A stretch of 64,000 nucleotides of DNA from Antedon bifida (lineage: Eukaryota > Echinodermata > Crinoidea > Comatulida > Antedonidae), in assembly GCA_963402885.1 (NCBI GenBank), contig OY727100.1, positions 16,709,395-16,773,394 of the forward strand, read 5' to 3'. How positions within the stretch are numbered: the stretch's first letter is position 1; every line of letters starts with the position of its first letter. Below, one piece after another: positions 1-13,780 of this stretch. The notes under the pieces are model-generated. The model was not told where the DNA came from. It made no database searches and saw only the letters and a list, made by a program, of their open reading frames with translations. Made by a program: the position numbers and the translations under genes.

Positions 1-65
1 GATAAATAGTAAGAGAATATATGTAAAAGTTATTTTAACGGATCGGATGAGTCGCCATCTAAATA

Positions 66-345
66 CTTGGTTCTCATTACGTTTCGTTTCCACTATAGAC
101 GCAACGCAAGGACGTAAGCGCAACGTAAATGGTTTAGACAATCAGAGGCGATGGATTATTCGAACTGTCGCTTGTCATTGGTCAACTCGTTTGTATTACG
201 TCTGCGTCAGTGGGAACCAAGCTTAACGCGATGACGTAAGCGCAACGCAAGTGAATTGACCAATGACAAGCGACAGTTTAAATAATCCATCGCCTGTGAT
301 TGGCTGAACGTTGCATTATGTCAAGTAACGGTGGGAATAAGCTAT
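66..345. mobile_element. two adjacent copies of a MITE-like family (AAGCTTGGTTCCCACT ends)
   Basis: The segment contains repeated words such as gacgtaagcgcaacgcaag, a centre reading ataatccatcgc, and an end reading agtgggaaccaagctt at about 208-223. A second partial copy follows at 233-345. The same family occurs in cleaner form at 58528-58683, where both inverted ends are visible. The compact inverted structure without coding sequence suggests a non-autonomous DNA transposon. The superfamily is not identified. Confidence 0.6.
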
Positions 346-2458
346 ATCAAGTATAATGCCACGAAATGATGTATGTTTCTTGAATACCGTTTTTGACAGA
401 GTTAACCATTATAAATTTAACATTGTGTCGAAAAATGATAATAAATCAAGCTATTTTTTAAACAAGTGGAATTCATGTATCGGAATGTAGCGCAGTAATG
501 TGTAATGACGTCACTGGCAATCATTACACATTATATTATTTAGAAGTTGCAAATAACGATACATTGGAACTGAAAATAACGAGAGAAAAACATGCACACA
601 TTGATAACAGAAATGTAAAATGAGGTAGGACTTAATTGGGAGAAAACATTAAAATCAATAACAAGCAACAGGTCAGACAAGTAAATGTTTCCAAAACAAA
701 TCTATCAAAGTCAACACGACAGATTGGTCGTCTTTTTGACGTCATCATACGATGGGTTTCTGTCTATTTTTAGCAAATAATGTACTATAAAGATTTAGTC
801 TGGGTTTCAGACGGAGTTTTGACTTAATATTAGTTAAAAAATAAACATTTTAGTACATGGCGTTTTATATATATACTACTAAACTCAGACAAACATCGAA
901 AAGCCTCGAAATAACTATAGATTAGATAAAAATTATACAAATATGAACGAAAATGTTAATTAAAAAGATATTATGTCTCTGTGAAAACTATATGTCCACA
1001 CTATGATAAGTAGGGTTTAGTATCGTAGCAAATCCCCTAATACAGCGTCTCTTATTAGTCTATTATTGAATTGGATGATTGATAGATCAGGTATTTATTT
1101 TTAATAACAGATGAGTATTATATAATATATATTAAACCATATATTCGACAATAAATAATAACAACGTAATCAATTTAAAAAATTATGCCATTTCCCCTCT
1201 TCGGCGCCAATAATCTTTTCACAAAAAATCGTCAAAACCAAGGTTTAGCTACACAGTAAATATATTGTTTGTGAAATTAGGTTGTAAAGTGTTAGAGTAA
1301 ATTCAATGAAAACACATGATTTGTAACTAAATCTTACACTGGCGAGAAAGTAATAAATTAGACAACAAACGCTAACATTCATCCAAAATATCCGGTATTA
1401 ACGTATCTATTACATTTCAAAGGAATATAATCCATAACGGATCTTCCACTGTGCTTCATTATACTAGTGAATAAACTGCGAACAATACAAAAATCACTGA
1501 CGCTAAAATTAGCCTACCCCTCAGGACGGCGGACGGTTAAAATAGTAGTAAATCCATATTTTATCCTAAACATGCTATGTGACATTTTAACGTCATATAC
1601 ATTACAAATACATAGCTAGATATTCCTAATATAGTAACTTAACAATTGGACAACATGTGGCCAACGGGGGACAAACCCTTCCGGGGGTTAAACAAAATAG
1701 TGATGTAGGCCTAGAAATATAAAGTGCAGAATTGCCAAAAGAAAAAGGTATAAAATTAAATATAAAATAGTCAAATGAATTCATTCGAAATTCAATCAAT
1801 AAAAAAACTTTCTAATTTGGCTGCAGGCGAGCTTGCTGGACTGACGACTGTAAAAAAACTGTATTAAATTTTGGAAGAAAGACTATAAACACTAAAATAA
1901 CAAAATTGGAATATTCACCAACGCATATGCAAACGAAAATTGCATATAAAAGTACATAATAAAGTGAAATTTTGTAATCAAATAAGGACACAAGACAGCG
2001 TTCATAACCCTCACAGCAGCACCCAATTCTCTGTATCATGACACTATCCAGTATCATAGGCAAACTCTGAATTACAGTGTCACATATGCATCACATGGCG
2101 CTTGTATCATGCTAATGATTGTTACAGGTTAGGGCTATTACTTATATTATGACACTGTATTATTTAATTTGGATGATACTGGTTATAGAATAGTACCGAG
2201 AATCCGGGTTACGTCCAGCGTGTGGCACACGTGACGTCTGAAGCAGGTGTGAATTTGATAGACACTGACAGAATACATTTTTCATGAAAATCTGTCAGCA
2301 ATATTTATTCACAGGGGACAAAAATACATGAGTACAACAATAGGTTGATAATACAAGTGTTGATATTATTGTAGGTTATCAATTATAGTAGATATCATTA
2401 TGTTGTGTACGACCCCAGGAGGATTACAGAAAACAACAACGTTTACGGTACCATGTTT
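346..2458. other. AT-rich stretch without a recognised gene
   Basis: Both strands are broken by frequent stops and the short open frames show no recognisable protein family. Nothing resembling an exon with good splice sites was recognised. Confidence 0.5.
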
Positions 2459-2622
2459 AAGCTCTGTCTACACTATCAAACTAGTTTGAAAAAAGTGTGA
2501 TGTGCCCAAATATGGTAGTGATATGCACAAAGATGGTAGTGATATGACATTATCAAGTCCATATATGGGCACATCACATTTGTTTTGTCACATAAAGTTT
2601 GATAGTGTAGACAGAGTTTTAG
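2459..2622. mobile_element. foldback MITE, family A
   Basis: The left end reads aagctctgtctacactatca and the right end reads tttgatagtgtagacagag, so the termini are inverted repeats. Inside, tgtgatgtgcccaaatatgg is mirrored by ccatatatgggcacatcaca, so most of the element can fold into one long hairpin. About twelve relatives occur in this window. There is no coding capacity, so it is taken as a non-autonomous DNA transposon. Confidence 0.8.
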
Positions 2623-5115
2623 GTACAGGAATGAACTTATTAAAAGGCCTGCAAATGATTCGTTATAATGATTCACTTCACTGCTAAAATATCACTATCC
2701 CATCGTAATAAAAGTTGTCAATTACTATTATCTAAATCAATTAATAATGACTGAAACCACTTCACTATAAATGGCGTTGGCAATAAGGAAATTGCCGCCC
2801 ACAGTTGTCGCAATATGGTGACAATATCTCACAGTCAGCGGCGTACAGTCACCCGCCAGAACCCGTCAACAACACCAATGTTCGCACTGTCAATTTCATG
2901 TCAATAATACGCTAACAAAAGTTTTGCTTTCTTCCGAGTTTGAGGTCAAAGTTGACACTTGACATCAAATCGGAAACACTTAGCAATGATTTGTAGCACT
3001 TGCTTGTACGAGCCAATCATTAGCTAATTAACAAACAGTGAAACTACTTCGGAGTTTTCCTCACCCCCTTTCAAAATGATACCTAGAAATCCGCTCGAGG
3101 CCTGGAGCGTCAAAAACACTTTACACAATACTTCACACCTACAGAAGTTTGTTTATCCGTTAAGCAAAATTAGAAAAGATATGGACCTAAATACTAAATA
3201 TGAAGTAAATGGTGAAGACTGAACAGATATTATTAATTCATGGTAGAATTGTTTTATAAAACATATACGAGAAAATACAACAATACTTTCCTATATTAAA
3301 GGTACACAAGTGCAGACATGTAAACCAACGGAACAATGATATTTCAATACTATAATATTTAGGCCTACTGTAGTTTTTAAGTATGGCCTTTTTATAGGGT
3401 TGGGGTGGGTGTATTAAACTAACAGTATAAAGTCTCGTTTGTAAATTACACAGGGTTAGACGAACTTCGCTCAAATGGAATTAGGTCTAGGATCGTGCGC
3501 ACCCCTTCCATCTTAATTCACACCACTACCGTACAGAGGTGAATGTACGTCTGTAATCCGACATTCGTGCCTAATGTTTTGTATTTTGTAATACATGACA
3601 GTGACTTCCATTAAACGTTTAGACACCAGTTGACGGGTATAGAACGATCAAAATAAAACTCATTGCTATACAATGATATAATATGAACTTTGAAATTTAA
3701 AAAAAGGGTCAAATTCGCCTCGTGCGCATCAAGCAACCCTCGTTTACTTAAGTTTTCATGACGGGTTTAATCTATAGTTGAATCAACATGGTTGAATGTA
3801 AGAAGTCCGTAGACACACTTCATGTGTACAGGCTTTGTTATGTTCGATAATCAAAGTGTTTTGAATATCGGAATCTGTACAAATATGAACAGCAATTGAA
3901 TTCGTTCATCTCAATAAAACGGCATTTAAAAACTATACTGTGGATATTGGTATACGCTACAATCACGTATACAAATTGTAGAAACATTCGCAAAAAGGTA
4001 ATTATTTTGGAACGTTGATGGACAAAAATAAATTGAACACACTTTGTCAATTTACTGTATGTTAATTAAACAATACCAATGAACGATATAAACACAATGT
4101 AGGCCTAACTACTACTTACTTACCTTGTTATATTTCAACTATAACAATATCGCAATAGTGAGTACAAAATTCCCTTCGTTCGATTTAAACAGTCCACTTT
4201 TTTTACTCGCAGATCTCTAAAAATGTTTAAGACTCTTCGTTACTTTGACTCGGCTAGGCTGTGATGAACATAGAAATATCAAACCACACGAATTATTACT
4301 ATATACCGTGGAAGAGGAGCGCCGTGGGGGCGGTTACTTACGCAAAAGTGGCTTCAGTATTGACGGTTCGGCTCGATTTGTTAACTCTGGAGCCAATGCC
4401 AAGTTCATTTAGATCCCCTTGCCAAGAAAATTTCGACACCGAGTTCATTATCCAATCAGATCTTCGTTCTCATTACTTGTTTGGCTTTCTCTCGCCGTGA
4501 ATGAAAGTGTAGTAAATAGTCAATCAATCAGAGCGATGACGTAACTAATTAATTACCACTTTAACGACAATTATGAACCTTTTGTGCACTCTTTTTGAAA
4601 GTTACTTAATGAGTCACATGTCAAATTGATAAACGTCACATTTCACATGTCATTGACCCCTCATGTCATATTTCATAAATTATTTCTGAAAGTTATTTCT
4701 ATTAATACACCGTAACGGTACCTTTCTAGTAATTCGACAGTCACGGAAATTGAGCTAATATGGTGTTGAAGAAGACAAACTTACTCACTGGAATAAAAAT
4801 AATAATAATAATAATAATAAATAATATATTTATGTATGTATGTTACGTGTCCTAAAAAATTATGAATTTTTAAATTATCATCATTATTATTATTTCATAA
4901 TTACAGTATTATTATAATATTATTATCAAATAATAAAGCAACATACTAATTAATTCAATCGATTCAAACTTCTATTTTAGAATCTCTGGTCCATGGATAA
5001 TAACATATTAAGTTTAAATTAACCAACATTTAAAGTATGAGTGACGAATTACCATTATGACGCACTCTCATCTCAGAATGCCATTTAATCTTTCCTCTTT
5101 GACTCATATATAAAG
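2623..5115. other. no gene seen; AAT microsatellite
   Basis: AT-rich sequence with an (AAT)n run at about 4796-4823. Open frames are short and unrecognised. Confidence 0.5.
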
Positions 5116-5260
5116 TATATCAAAATTTATGTGATAACAAATGTGATGTGCCCATGTGGACATGATGTTGTCATATATACCATATTTTGGCATATAACTA
5201 CCATGTTTGGGCACATCACACTTTTTGTCAAACTGGTTTGATAGTGTAGACAGAGCTGAA
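5116..5260. mobile_element. foldback MITE, family A (left end worn)
   Basis: The internal arms (aatgtgatgtgcccatg and tttgggcacatcacactttt) and the right end (tttgatagtgtagacagagc) match the family. The outer left end is degraded to a short tttatgtgataacaa. Confidence 0.7.
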
Positions 5261-7249
5261 GACATTGTCTACTAACAGTTAGAGTAATGCAAACATATTT
5301 TGTTCTCTAATTTTATGTTTAATACAAATAATATATAGTACATAACATAAATCATACATAGGCTACTCCGTACACTTCTGCTTTACCAGATAAGATTTAA
5401 TTTTACTATTCTTGCCAAAAAACAAATTTCTTATGGTCAATGTTAAATTTAGTATAATTTTGAATTTCTTTTGGATAACATTTAATTAATGTTACCGTAA
5501 TTGATCTTTAAAACCATACAATTATTGATAATAATTTTTTTAATTCGGGTTTAAGCCCGTGTATGTAAGTTTATCAGTGCCAGAATAAATTTGGAGTGCG
5601 TTTACTTCCCATGAGATTATCAAGTATTGAGGCCACCATGAATTAAAACCACAATATTTTCATATTAACTGAAAATATGTCTTATTAAACGCAAACTTAA
5701 TTGGTATTGGAGGTGGGCCAATATCAAACCAGAAGTCAACGAGAGTGTGAAGTAAGAGTCAACATGCCTACAGTCATATTCTGACTGTAGAACAGGATGG
5801 TACACACATTACTATTATGTAAATTCAAAAGGGTTTTCTCTGAAAAAGTGTGATTGCCTTATATATTTTGACAAAAGTTTGTATATTCAGAAGAGAATTA
5901 CATTAAGTAAATCATAATTATTCGTCATCAATTTTAAGCTGTTTATGGTAAAACAGTAACTTATATTCCCTTCCTTTTTTCCCGACAGTTTGTTTCTTTT
6001 ATTTTCATCTAAACTAAACCATACAAACAGGAAAAAATGACTATAACATTATTCAGAAACAGGAATTTAAAATTCAATTCATATACATTCATTCAATAAG
6101 GTAGTGAAATAAAATTCTATAAATTAATATAATTTAATGTCACACTATAAACATTTTTATTTTATTTATAAATGAAATGTTTACCAATTGAAATGCCAAT
6201 GCAATACAATAATGTATTATGTTTATCATTTTTGAAAATTATTAATGAATAGTCATAATATAATATATTATATAATACATATTATAGTTTGAAGATAAAA
6301 TTGACTTGCATACCTATAACAGCATCTATCTATAATTAACTTAAAGGACTTCAAATATTTTTCTTTTACTGTTTGAATTGTTTAGGTTTTGTTCTGTATT
6401 ATTGTTAATTCTTGAGCTTTTAATAACTATGACACCAAGACCTACATAAATTCTTCTGATCTAGGCCTAGATATTAACTTTATCTTCTGTAGCCTACTTT
6501 CGATAACGCGATCGACATCCCTCAATAAATCGCACCACAATAAGCCTAGATCTAAATGCAAAACAAAACGATTCCAACGTGGGAGATAGTCCATAAAAAA
6601 TAAAACCTTAGAAACCCATAGTAGAAGAAAATCAAAAGCGAATAAAGGGATTCTAATTCTATGGGTGGGTGCTTTTCTATTAAAATACAAAGACTAATGT
6701 TACATGTTTGCTAGGTTACATTACAAATTTGCAATAAACACACACAAAAACACCTGATATTAGTATTATAAACTGTCTGAGAATACAGATTGGCCTACAG
6801 ACAGTTAATAACTACCGCTCTCTGAGGAAAATCTTAAACCTCATGTTTTTCTCAAGCTTGTTAACACAGGGACGCAAAAAGTGTGCGCAAAATGCAGTCA
6901 AAGTAATACCGTAACTGATTTTGCGTCAGAAAATCTAGTTTTAAGAACTTTGATTATTATTTACCTAATACATTTGAGAATATTTGTAAATCCATCTCAG
7001 AGAACAACTTTATAAAATAGGCCTACATAATTTTTTCTACGTGTTTCAAGAATTCCGTCTTCTTCTCCGAAGGTTTATAACTATGGTTTTATGGGGATGA
7101 TACCAGGGGCTAGCAGGAACATCAGCCAGAATTTGTGTAAATTCGAAAAAGTGCGGTCTTTATACGTTTTTAGAAGTAAGAAGGAAGACTTGCATACATT
7201 GCATTATCAGCCGAAACTGACTTTTTACTCTATACCAGTTTAATTAGTG
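5261..7249. other. AT-rich stretch without a recognised gene
   Basis: No family-like reading frame and no coherent splice pattern was recognised on either strand. Confidence 0.5.
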
Positions 7250-7717
7250 ATTCAGATTGAAATTTCAGTTATAGAACACAGATAGTGAAGTATAAGTTCA
7301 AAGGAGAATACTTTCACTACACCATGAGTGTAAACTTATTTAACTTCAGATTGAAATTTCAGTTATAGAACATAGATAGTGAATATAGTTCCAAGTAAGA
7401 TTGACTTTCACTCCACCATGAGTGTAAACTTATTTAACTTCAAATTGAACTTTCAGTTATAGAACCAATAGTAAATATTGTTAAAATGTTAGCACTTAGG
7501 GTTCTTCAAAGATTGACTTTCACTCTACTATGAGTGTAAACTGATTTAACACCAGATTGAAATTTCAGTTATAGAACATCAATAGTGACTAGTTAAAATG
7601 TTATCAGTTAGGATTCTTCAAAGGAAGATTGACTTTCACTCTACCAGTATAATTACTGATTGAAATACCAGTTTAGTACATCATTAACAGTGAATATAGT
7701 TTTATCAGTTAGGGTAC
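7250..7717. repeat. tandem repeat, about 94-112 bp unit, 4-5 copies
   Basis: Each unit starts near cagattgaaatttcagttat and ends with gactttcactctaccatgag followed by tgtaaacttatttaac. Starts fall near 7254, 7348, 7441, 7553 and 7660. The units differ by small insertions, so the array is not recent. Confidence 0.75.
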
Positions 7718-10700
7718 TGTTTAGTTTGGCACGTTTTGTTTTGTCCGTACTTTGTTTTCTAACTTGAAGACCTTGATCTAAAGTTGTGTGTAAATATAAC
7801 AAACTTATAAATAGTGCAGTGTTGGTAGCTGCTCCCAATCAATTTGAAGAAATAGCACTTTATGTTAATGATTTTGTTTTTGCATAAAAATAAATTCGAA
7901 AAGAAGAATTTTGGAAATTTAATAACGTTGTGAAAGTTCTGAATGAATATATGTGAGTAAATTTAAAATATGTTTACTACTATAACTATACGGGTAAACA
8001 TTTTGAAAAGCAACATCATTTATTAAAAACATTTGATTAACCAAAATTGCTGATCAATCAGACTTCGGGGTAGGAAAGGAAACAAAGGGTGGTATTCAGT
8101 ATAGCATTTGGCAAAAATATTCTGTGAAAATGTGATAAAACATTAACAAAAATACCAAATATAACTACTAATACCCTAGAAGCATGTAGGCCTGATGTAA
8201 GTAATATAAAATGAAGATATCGGAGAGTTCGAAGTGTGTTCTATCAGCCAACAAACTTTACTTAAGGGACGGTACTCTATATAAACCAAGCAGGCTTATG
8301 AGCACGAAATCCGTGACAAACGATTACCCTCACGCTAGCCTGACAAGTCACAATCTACCACCTCATCTTCAGTAGAAGTACGATAGTTTAACAAGCACTT
8401 GAAAAGAAAAAACTAACATTATCAATTTGACACCTGATACTAAAAACTATAATCAATCAAAGAGATAATAATATGTTTGGATATCACACTCTTTTTACGT
8501 TATATGTAATAGAATGATTACCATCAGGGTAAATGCAGTAAGGTACCTACGTGCGTTTACAGGGGTGTGAAGTGAATCGTGAATATCTTGACGACTTTGT
8601 ATCGACAGTTTGAACGATAAGGGAGAGGGCCCTCTCATCGCTTTCCAATTTAAAATAGTATACTGTACATCATTTTTCATCAATTGCAAGATAATTTATT
8701 TTATTCTAAATGCATGCTAAATTGATACAGTCAAAGCTATTTGTATAGACATATACTTATTAATACAGTTATTCTAACAAACATACTTTTTAACTTTTCA
8801 GCAATATCTCCAAAAACAATTTAGGCCTATTTGATTCGTTTTTATAATTAAACTGTATATGTTTATGTTGTTGTATGCAAACTTTATACTATTTATATAC
8901 ATTAAATGCAACAGATTGAGGCTCCTCCTCTTTATTCCACCTCATCACTCACCTTCGCAAAAAATAGCTGAAATACAAGATAATTAATATATAAAATGTA
9001 ATTAAGAATATTAATCTTACTTTTATATACTTTGGCGCCGATAAGCTCCCAAAATAATTCCAAAATTGGTGGTGATTATAATAAAATCCAAGCTATAAGA
9101 TCCAATGTTCAACAGAAACGTTCCGTACAAAATCTGACGAAAAATACCGAATGAAAACGGTCAAGATGGAACGAAAATTCGGTTTAAATCGGTAAATTCA
9201 GTAACCAGTCTCACACCGGTGGTATCTGTTGTAGGCAAGATTTGCGTAAGCGTTAATTCAGCACAAAGTGATATCACGTTAGGTTATGACGATGGGTATA
9301 CGACGGGTGCTGTGTACAGGTGAGAGACAACGTGTCGGAGGATTAAACAAACGCGACTGGTTGGTGTCACTAGAATACGTACGTAGGCTATTGAGTGTGC
9401 ACGAACGATTTCAGCAGCAACACTCTTCAATTTGGCGCAAATTCTGTGGCAGACAAGAAACTGAAATATTTCAGCGATTTATCTGTCTAACCGTAAGTAC
9501 ACGCGACCTGTACCGGTTTATTTTAACCATCCAAATGTGACGGCCGGAAGCATTCAGTAAAGCCACAATACTATGAGAAGTTACTCTTGCGTGTTAGATG
9601 TAAATGGTTGTTGTAGTAGTAGTAGTAGTTTGATCAGGTCGTGTGTGTTGTCAATATATCCAGATACGATTCATACAATCTGATTGACTATGATAATCAG
9701 AAAGCTCCTGAATGGTGTCAATTCCGACCAATAAGAAACCACCTTTGATATCCGACATGAGACACAACCACGCGGCACGTCTCGTGCGTTTTTTTAGCAT
9801 TGCTTGTGATGGACAACGGAACAATTATCAATATCATTTTATCATTATGAAAAATGATTACTATGACAAATTATCAACATGACTAATTATCAATGTGATG
9901 ACAAATACTAATCTGGGCTATTTCTCACAAATGACGCAATATGATGTAGGCCTACGTTGTAACGAATTCTTAATATCTTGAATACCTTTTATTAAACTGC
10001 TGTGTCATCTTCTCTTGTCGATCTCACAGTTAGTAGGACTAATCTAAAGTAGGCTAATAACGAAACATTTACTATTTTTGCTATGGCAAACCAAAATCAA
10101 AATCACCGAATGGACGGATAACCATTCCAGTTTGAAAAAAGTCTTCTGATGGAAATAACGACTAAATAAATCAAACAAAACACATAATTTTTCTTAGCAA
10201 CGTTTTCATTTTGCAAAAATATTGATAACAAGTCTGACACTGAACATATAGAAACAAATGTTAACACTTATAAAAGAATCAGCCTATTTAATGTATGTTC
10301 CAATCAGAATTTTACAAGAACTTCAGGTTTTTCTTTATATGAGGGTTATTGCCATTTTTTGGATAGCATAACATAAAATAACACCAAAATGTGAATGTAC
10401 TATTACGTATAGTTTATAATATAACTACGGTGAAAAATTAAAATAATCATTGTTGAAAAACTCACAAATATTTTCAACTTTCTAAAGATAAAAATCCAAT
10501 CTAAATAATTATTGGAAAATATTTTACACGTACTTTTTAGACAATAAAAAGTGCAAATCAAATTTGTCTCAAAATTACCCAATTTATCAAGGATACTTGC
10601 CGGTACTGTGAAAGGACTGACCGATATAAAATCTCAATTGTTCCGATTATACACAATAAAAAACATAACTTTACAAATTGTAGTCTGCGTACCAATTCAT

Positions 10701-11699
10701 GCGACATTGTTCGCCAAATTTTGTTTTGATTGCCCTTTTTATTTTCTAACTATAGTGTTTTTTTTTCAAATTATATCAGATTTGTTTTGCAAAAGGAATT
10801 TCCAGACGAATTGTAGCAAACGATTCATTTTTTATTTCAAGTATAATCTATAGTATAATCTTTATAGATTAGATCTTTTTGCTCTGATTAATATCAACGA
10901 ACAAACATCCTCGTGTCTCAATAATAGTTACATAAATGGAACAGTTAAATAAGTGACATATTGAGAAATTAAGTCATGACAAATCGGTATAAAACCTTTT
11001 ATCATTAGTACATACAAATAATTAATTTTGTTTTTTCAATCTTTAAAACTCTTCCAATTAGACTAAAAATCATTCATTATTTGTTTAATAACATACCTAC
11101 TTTTCAAAGCAAACTTTAATACATTGATTCGCTGCTTCTATTAATATCGAAGACTAGAGTGAAGGCGCGCATATATGAAAGTTATAGACAAAAAGCTGAA
11201 CGCACAATAGGACTTTACAACGTGCAATAGAACTACTGCTGAACGGCACGTGATACGAAACTAACCAATCAAATGTCAAGGATGCATAAATCACTTAGGC
11301 CTACTCATTTTACAAATCCCATTCCCATTACAATCTGTTATAGCGTCCAAGAGCTTCAAATGGCAAAAATATCAAAAACGCGGGAAAGTTTATCAGCAGA
11401 CGGGTATTGACTGAAACACAGCTGCGTATAATAGAAATGACGCTAATTGGTCAATTGGTCACGCACAGGTTAAATTGGGTCTTTATCAGTTACTATAAAC
11501 ATATTGGAATCTCAGGTAAATATATAACGTGTCGGCGAATCAAAGGTTATGCCCACCTGGCTCTAGAATTTATCAGATTATTTATCTGTTAAAAAATGAT
11601 GCAAAATTAAATCCTTTAGCTGGGTCAAGATAATCAGTAACTAATGTGAAATAAATGGTTATGATACAAGTGTCTGAGAATAGATTACCGTTATAGGAA
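7718..11699. other. no gene seen
   Basis: AT-rich sequence with a short (GTA)n run near 9612-9630. The open frames at about 9286-9540 and 10551-10853 have no recognisable family and no supporting splice context. Confidence 0.45.
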
Positions 11700-11791
11700 T
11701 CCATCGTTTTTTCGCAAATTGTAATGCAAAAGATAGGACAGTCCTTCATTTCACCATTTTATTTCAAAAATCCTGGATCCGCCACTGATTC
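11700..11791. mobile_element. hAT-like transposon end fragment
   Basis: The sequence aaaatcctggatccgccact at the right side is the widely seen transposon end CAGTGGCGGATCC in reverse complement. The preceding cagtccttcatttcaccatt matches the reverse complement of the copy at 54314-54420, so this is a dispersed repeat. Confidence 0.55.
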
Positions 11792-12345
11792 TCACTGCGC
11801 ATACAGGTATAAGACGATTTCCACCATAACAGGTCTTTGGGAGAGAACGACGCTCGATCGGGCGAGTTCTCAGTTGCCCGAATTATCAAACCGAACGCTC
11901 GCTACAGTTAGCCTATATAAAACTAAACACATCGATTTCGTCCTACAGGTCATTCACCTCAGTCCTTGTCGGCCTACATTATAAATAAGAATACAGAACG
12001 AATGTATTACATAATTACTCTAATCTATTAATTGATTCATGTATCCAAAATGACACCACAATCATATAAGCATATATACCAGACTAATTTGTTCCAACAT
12101 CCGACTGCAAACCAAAGTGTAAATATTGGTTCGCACAATGAATTATATTGGCCTCTGGTCTTTAGTGTTTATACAAGATGTGACCTTTGTATCATACGAA
12201 ATTTATAATTGAATCTTATTAAAAAATATCTTTGTCTATCAATCAGGTTTGTTAGTTATTGACATCATACTTTTGTTCAATGTTGGATGAATTTACTACA
12301 ATAAAAATACTACTGTTTTGATCCTTAGTCAATAGTCTAGTCCAC

Positions 12346-13030
12346 CAAACTTGATAGCGGTGCCACATGGTCACAACCTTGCGGTGCCACATCGTCACAA
12401 CCATGTGGTACGATATTGGTACAACCATTCGGTATCACATTGTCACAACTATACGGTACCATATCGTCACCACCATGCAGTACCACATCGTCACAACTAT
12501 GGTACCACATCGTCACAATCATGCGGTGTCACATCGTCACCACCATGCAGTACCACATATCGTTACCACTATGCGGTACCAAATCGTCACAACTATACGG
12601 TACCACATTGCCACAACCATGTGGTACGATATTGTTACAACCATGTGGCATGACATTCTATACGGTACCAGATCGTTACCACTATGCAGCGCCACGTCGT
12701 CACAACCATGCGGTACCACATCGTCATAACCATGCGGAACCACATCGTTACAACAAATATACGGTATCATATCGTTACCACGTCGTCATAACCATGCGGA
12801 ACCACATTGCCGCAACCATGCGATACTATATTGTTACAACCATGTGAAATCACATCGTCATCATATATGCAATATCCAAATAAACACATCGTTACAATTA
12901 TTGGGTACCGAAAACCACTTCATCACCACCTAGTACCCCAGTATATGGTACCCAAACGACCTTATCGTCACCTACGGTGCTCAATTGACGACATAATCAC
13001 CATTATACAGTACTCAAATGATGTTTCGTT
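12346..13030. repeat. degenerate 24-bp minisatellite
   Basis: The consensus is near GGTACCACATCGTCACAACC plus ATGC. Units are regular from 12346 to about 12860 and decay to the right. The unit length is a multiple of three, which explains the several overlapping His/Thr-rich open frames here. They are not taken as genes. Confidence 0.85.
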
Positions 13031-13780
13031 ATTATCTCACACGATACCGATTGACCATTATTTTGATTCAAAATGAAAGCCACATAGGCTATAGCCATTA
13101 TGTTATAATAACAGCTAAAATCTCTAATGAAAAATATAACAAAGTAGAATGAACCCTTTTTAGTAGAGAAGCCAGACTGATATATCGATTCTTATCGCAC
13201 TGTTCAAACGTCATTATAGCAATTAAGGAATGCAGCCTTAGGCCTTATGATTCGGGTTATTTGTTTTATAGTAGCGTATCCTACAATATTTACTTTTTGC
13301 CTCTTAGGCCAATAAATGCCTTTACAACATTATGGGACATGCGCATTATGGTAGTCTTGGTTTAACACTGCGGGACGGTTTTCCACAGCTTACTAGGCCT
13401 ACTTCAGCTAATAAGTAAACAGTCTGAGAGCTTTATCAGGACCATCAAATGAAGACAGCATGCTCATGGAAAAACAACACTAATCCTAACACTAACTTTT
13501 AATATAACCAGCTATGAGCAATCTCCTGTCTTCATTTGTACGGCCCAATATTTAAAATTCTCAAATAATAATGTTCGATAACATACTGTAGCTGTCACAT
13601 TATAGAACTATAGACCTACTTTCGCAAACCTATTAGGAGTAAACATTATTTAACCCCACAAGTCTAGTACCACCTGAGTACACACTGTCATCCATCAATT
13701 GGCGAGTTATATAACATTGACATTGTGCTCAAGTTAGGGCTATCATGCGCTGTACATACTTAGGGTTATGAGTGGCATAC
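13031..13780. other. no gene seen between two satellites
   Basis: Unique-looking AT-rich sequence with no recognisable coding frame. Confidence 0.5.

Noticed and set aside
12337-13076. Several overlapping His/Thr/Tyr-rich open frames on both strands
   Set aside because: All are readings of the 24-bp minisatellite in different frames.
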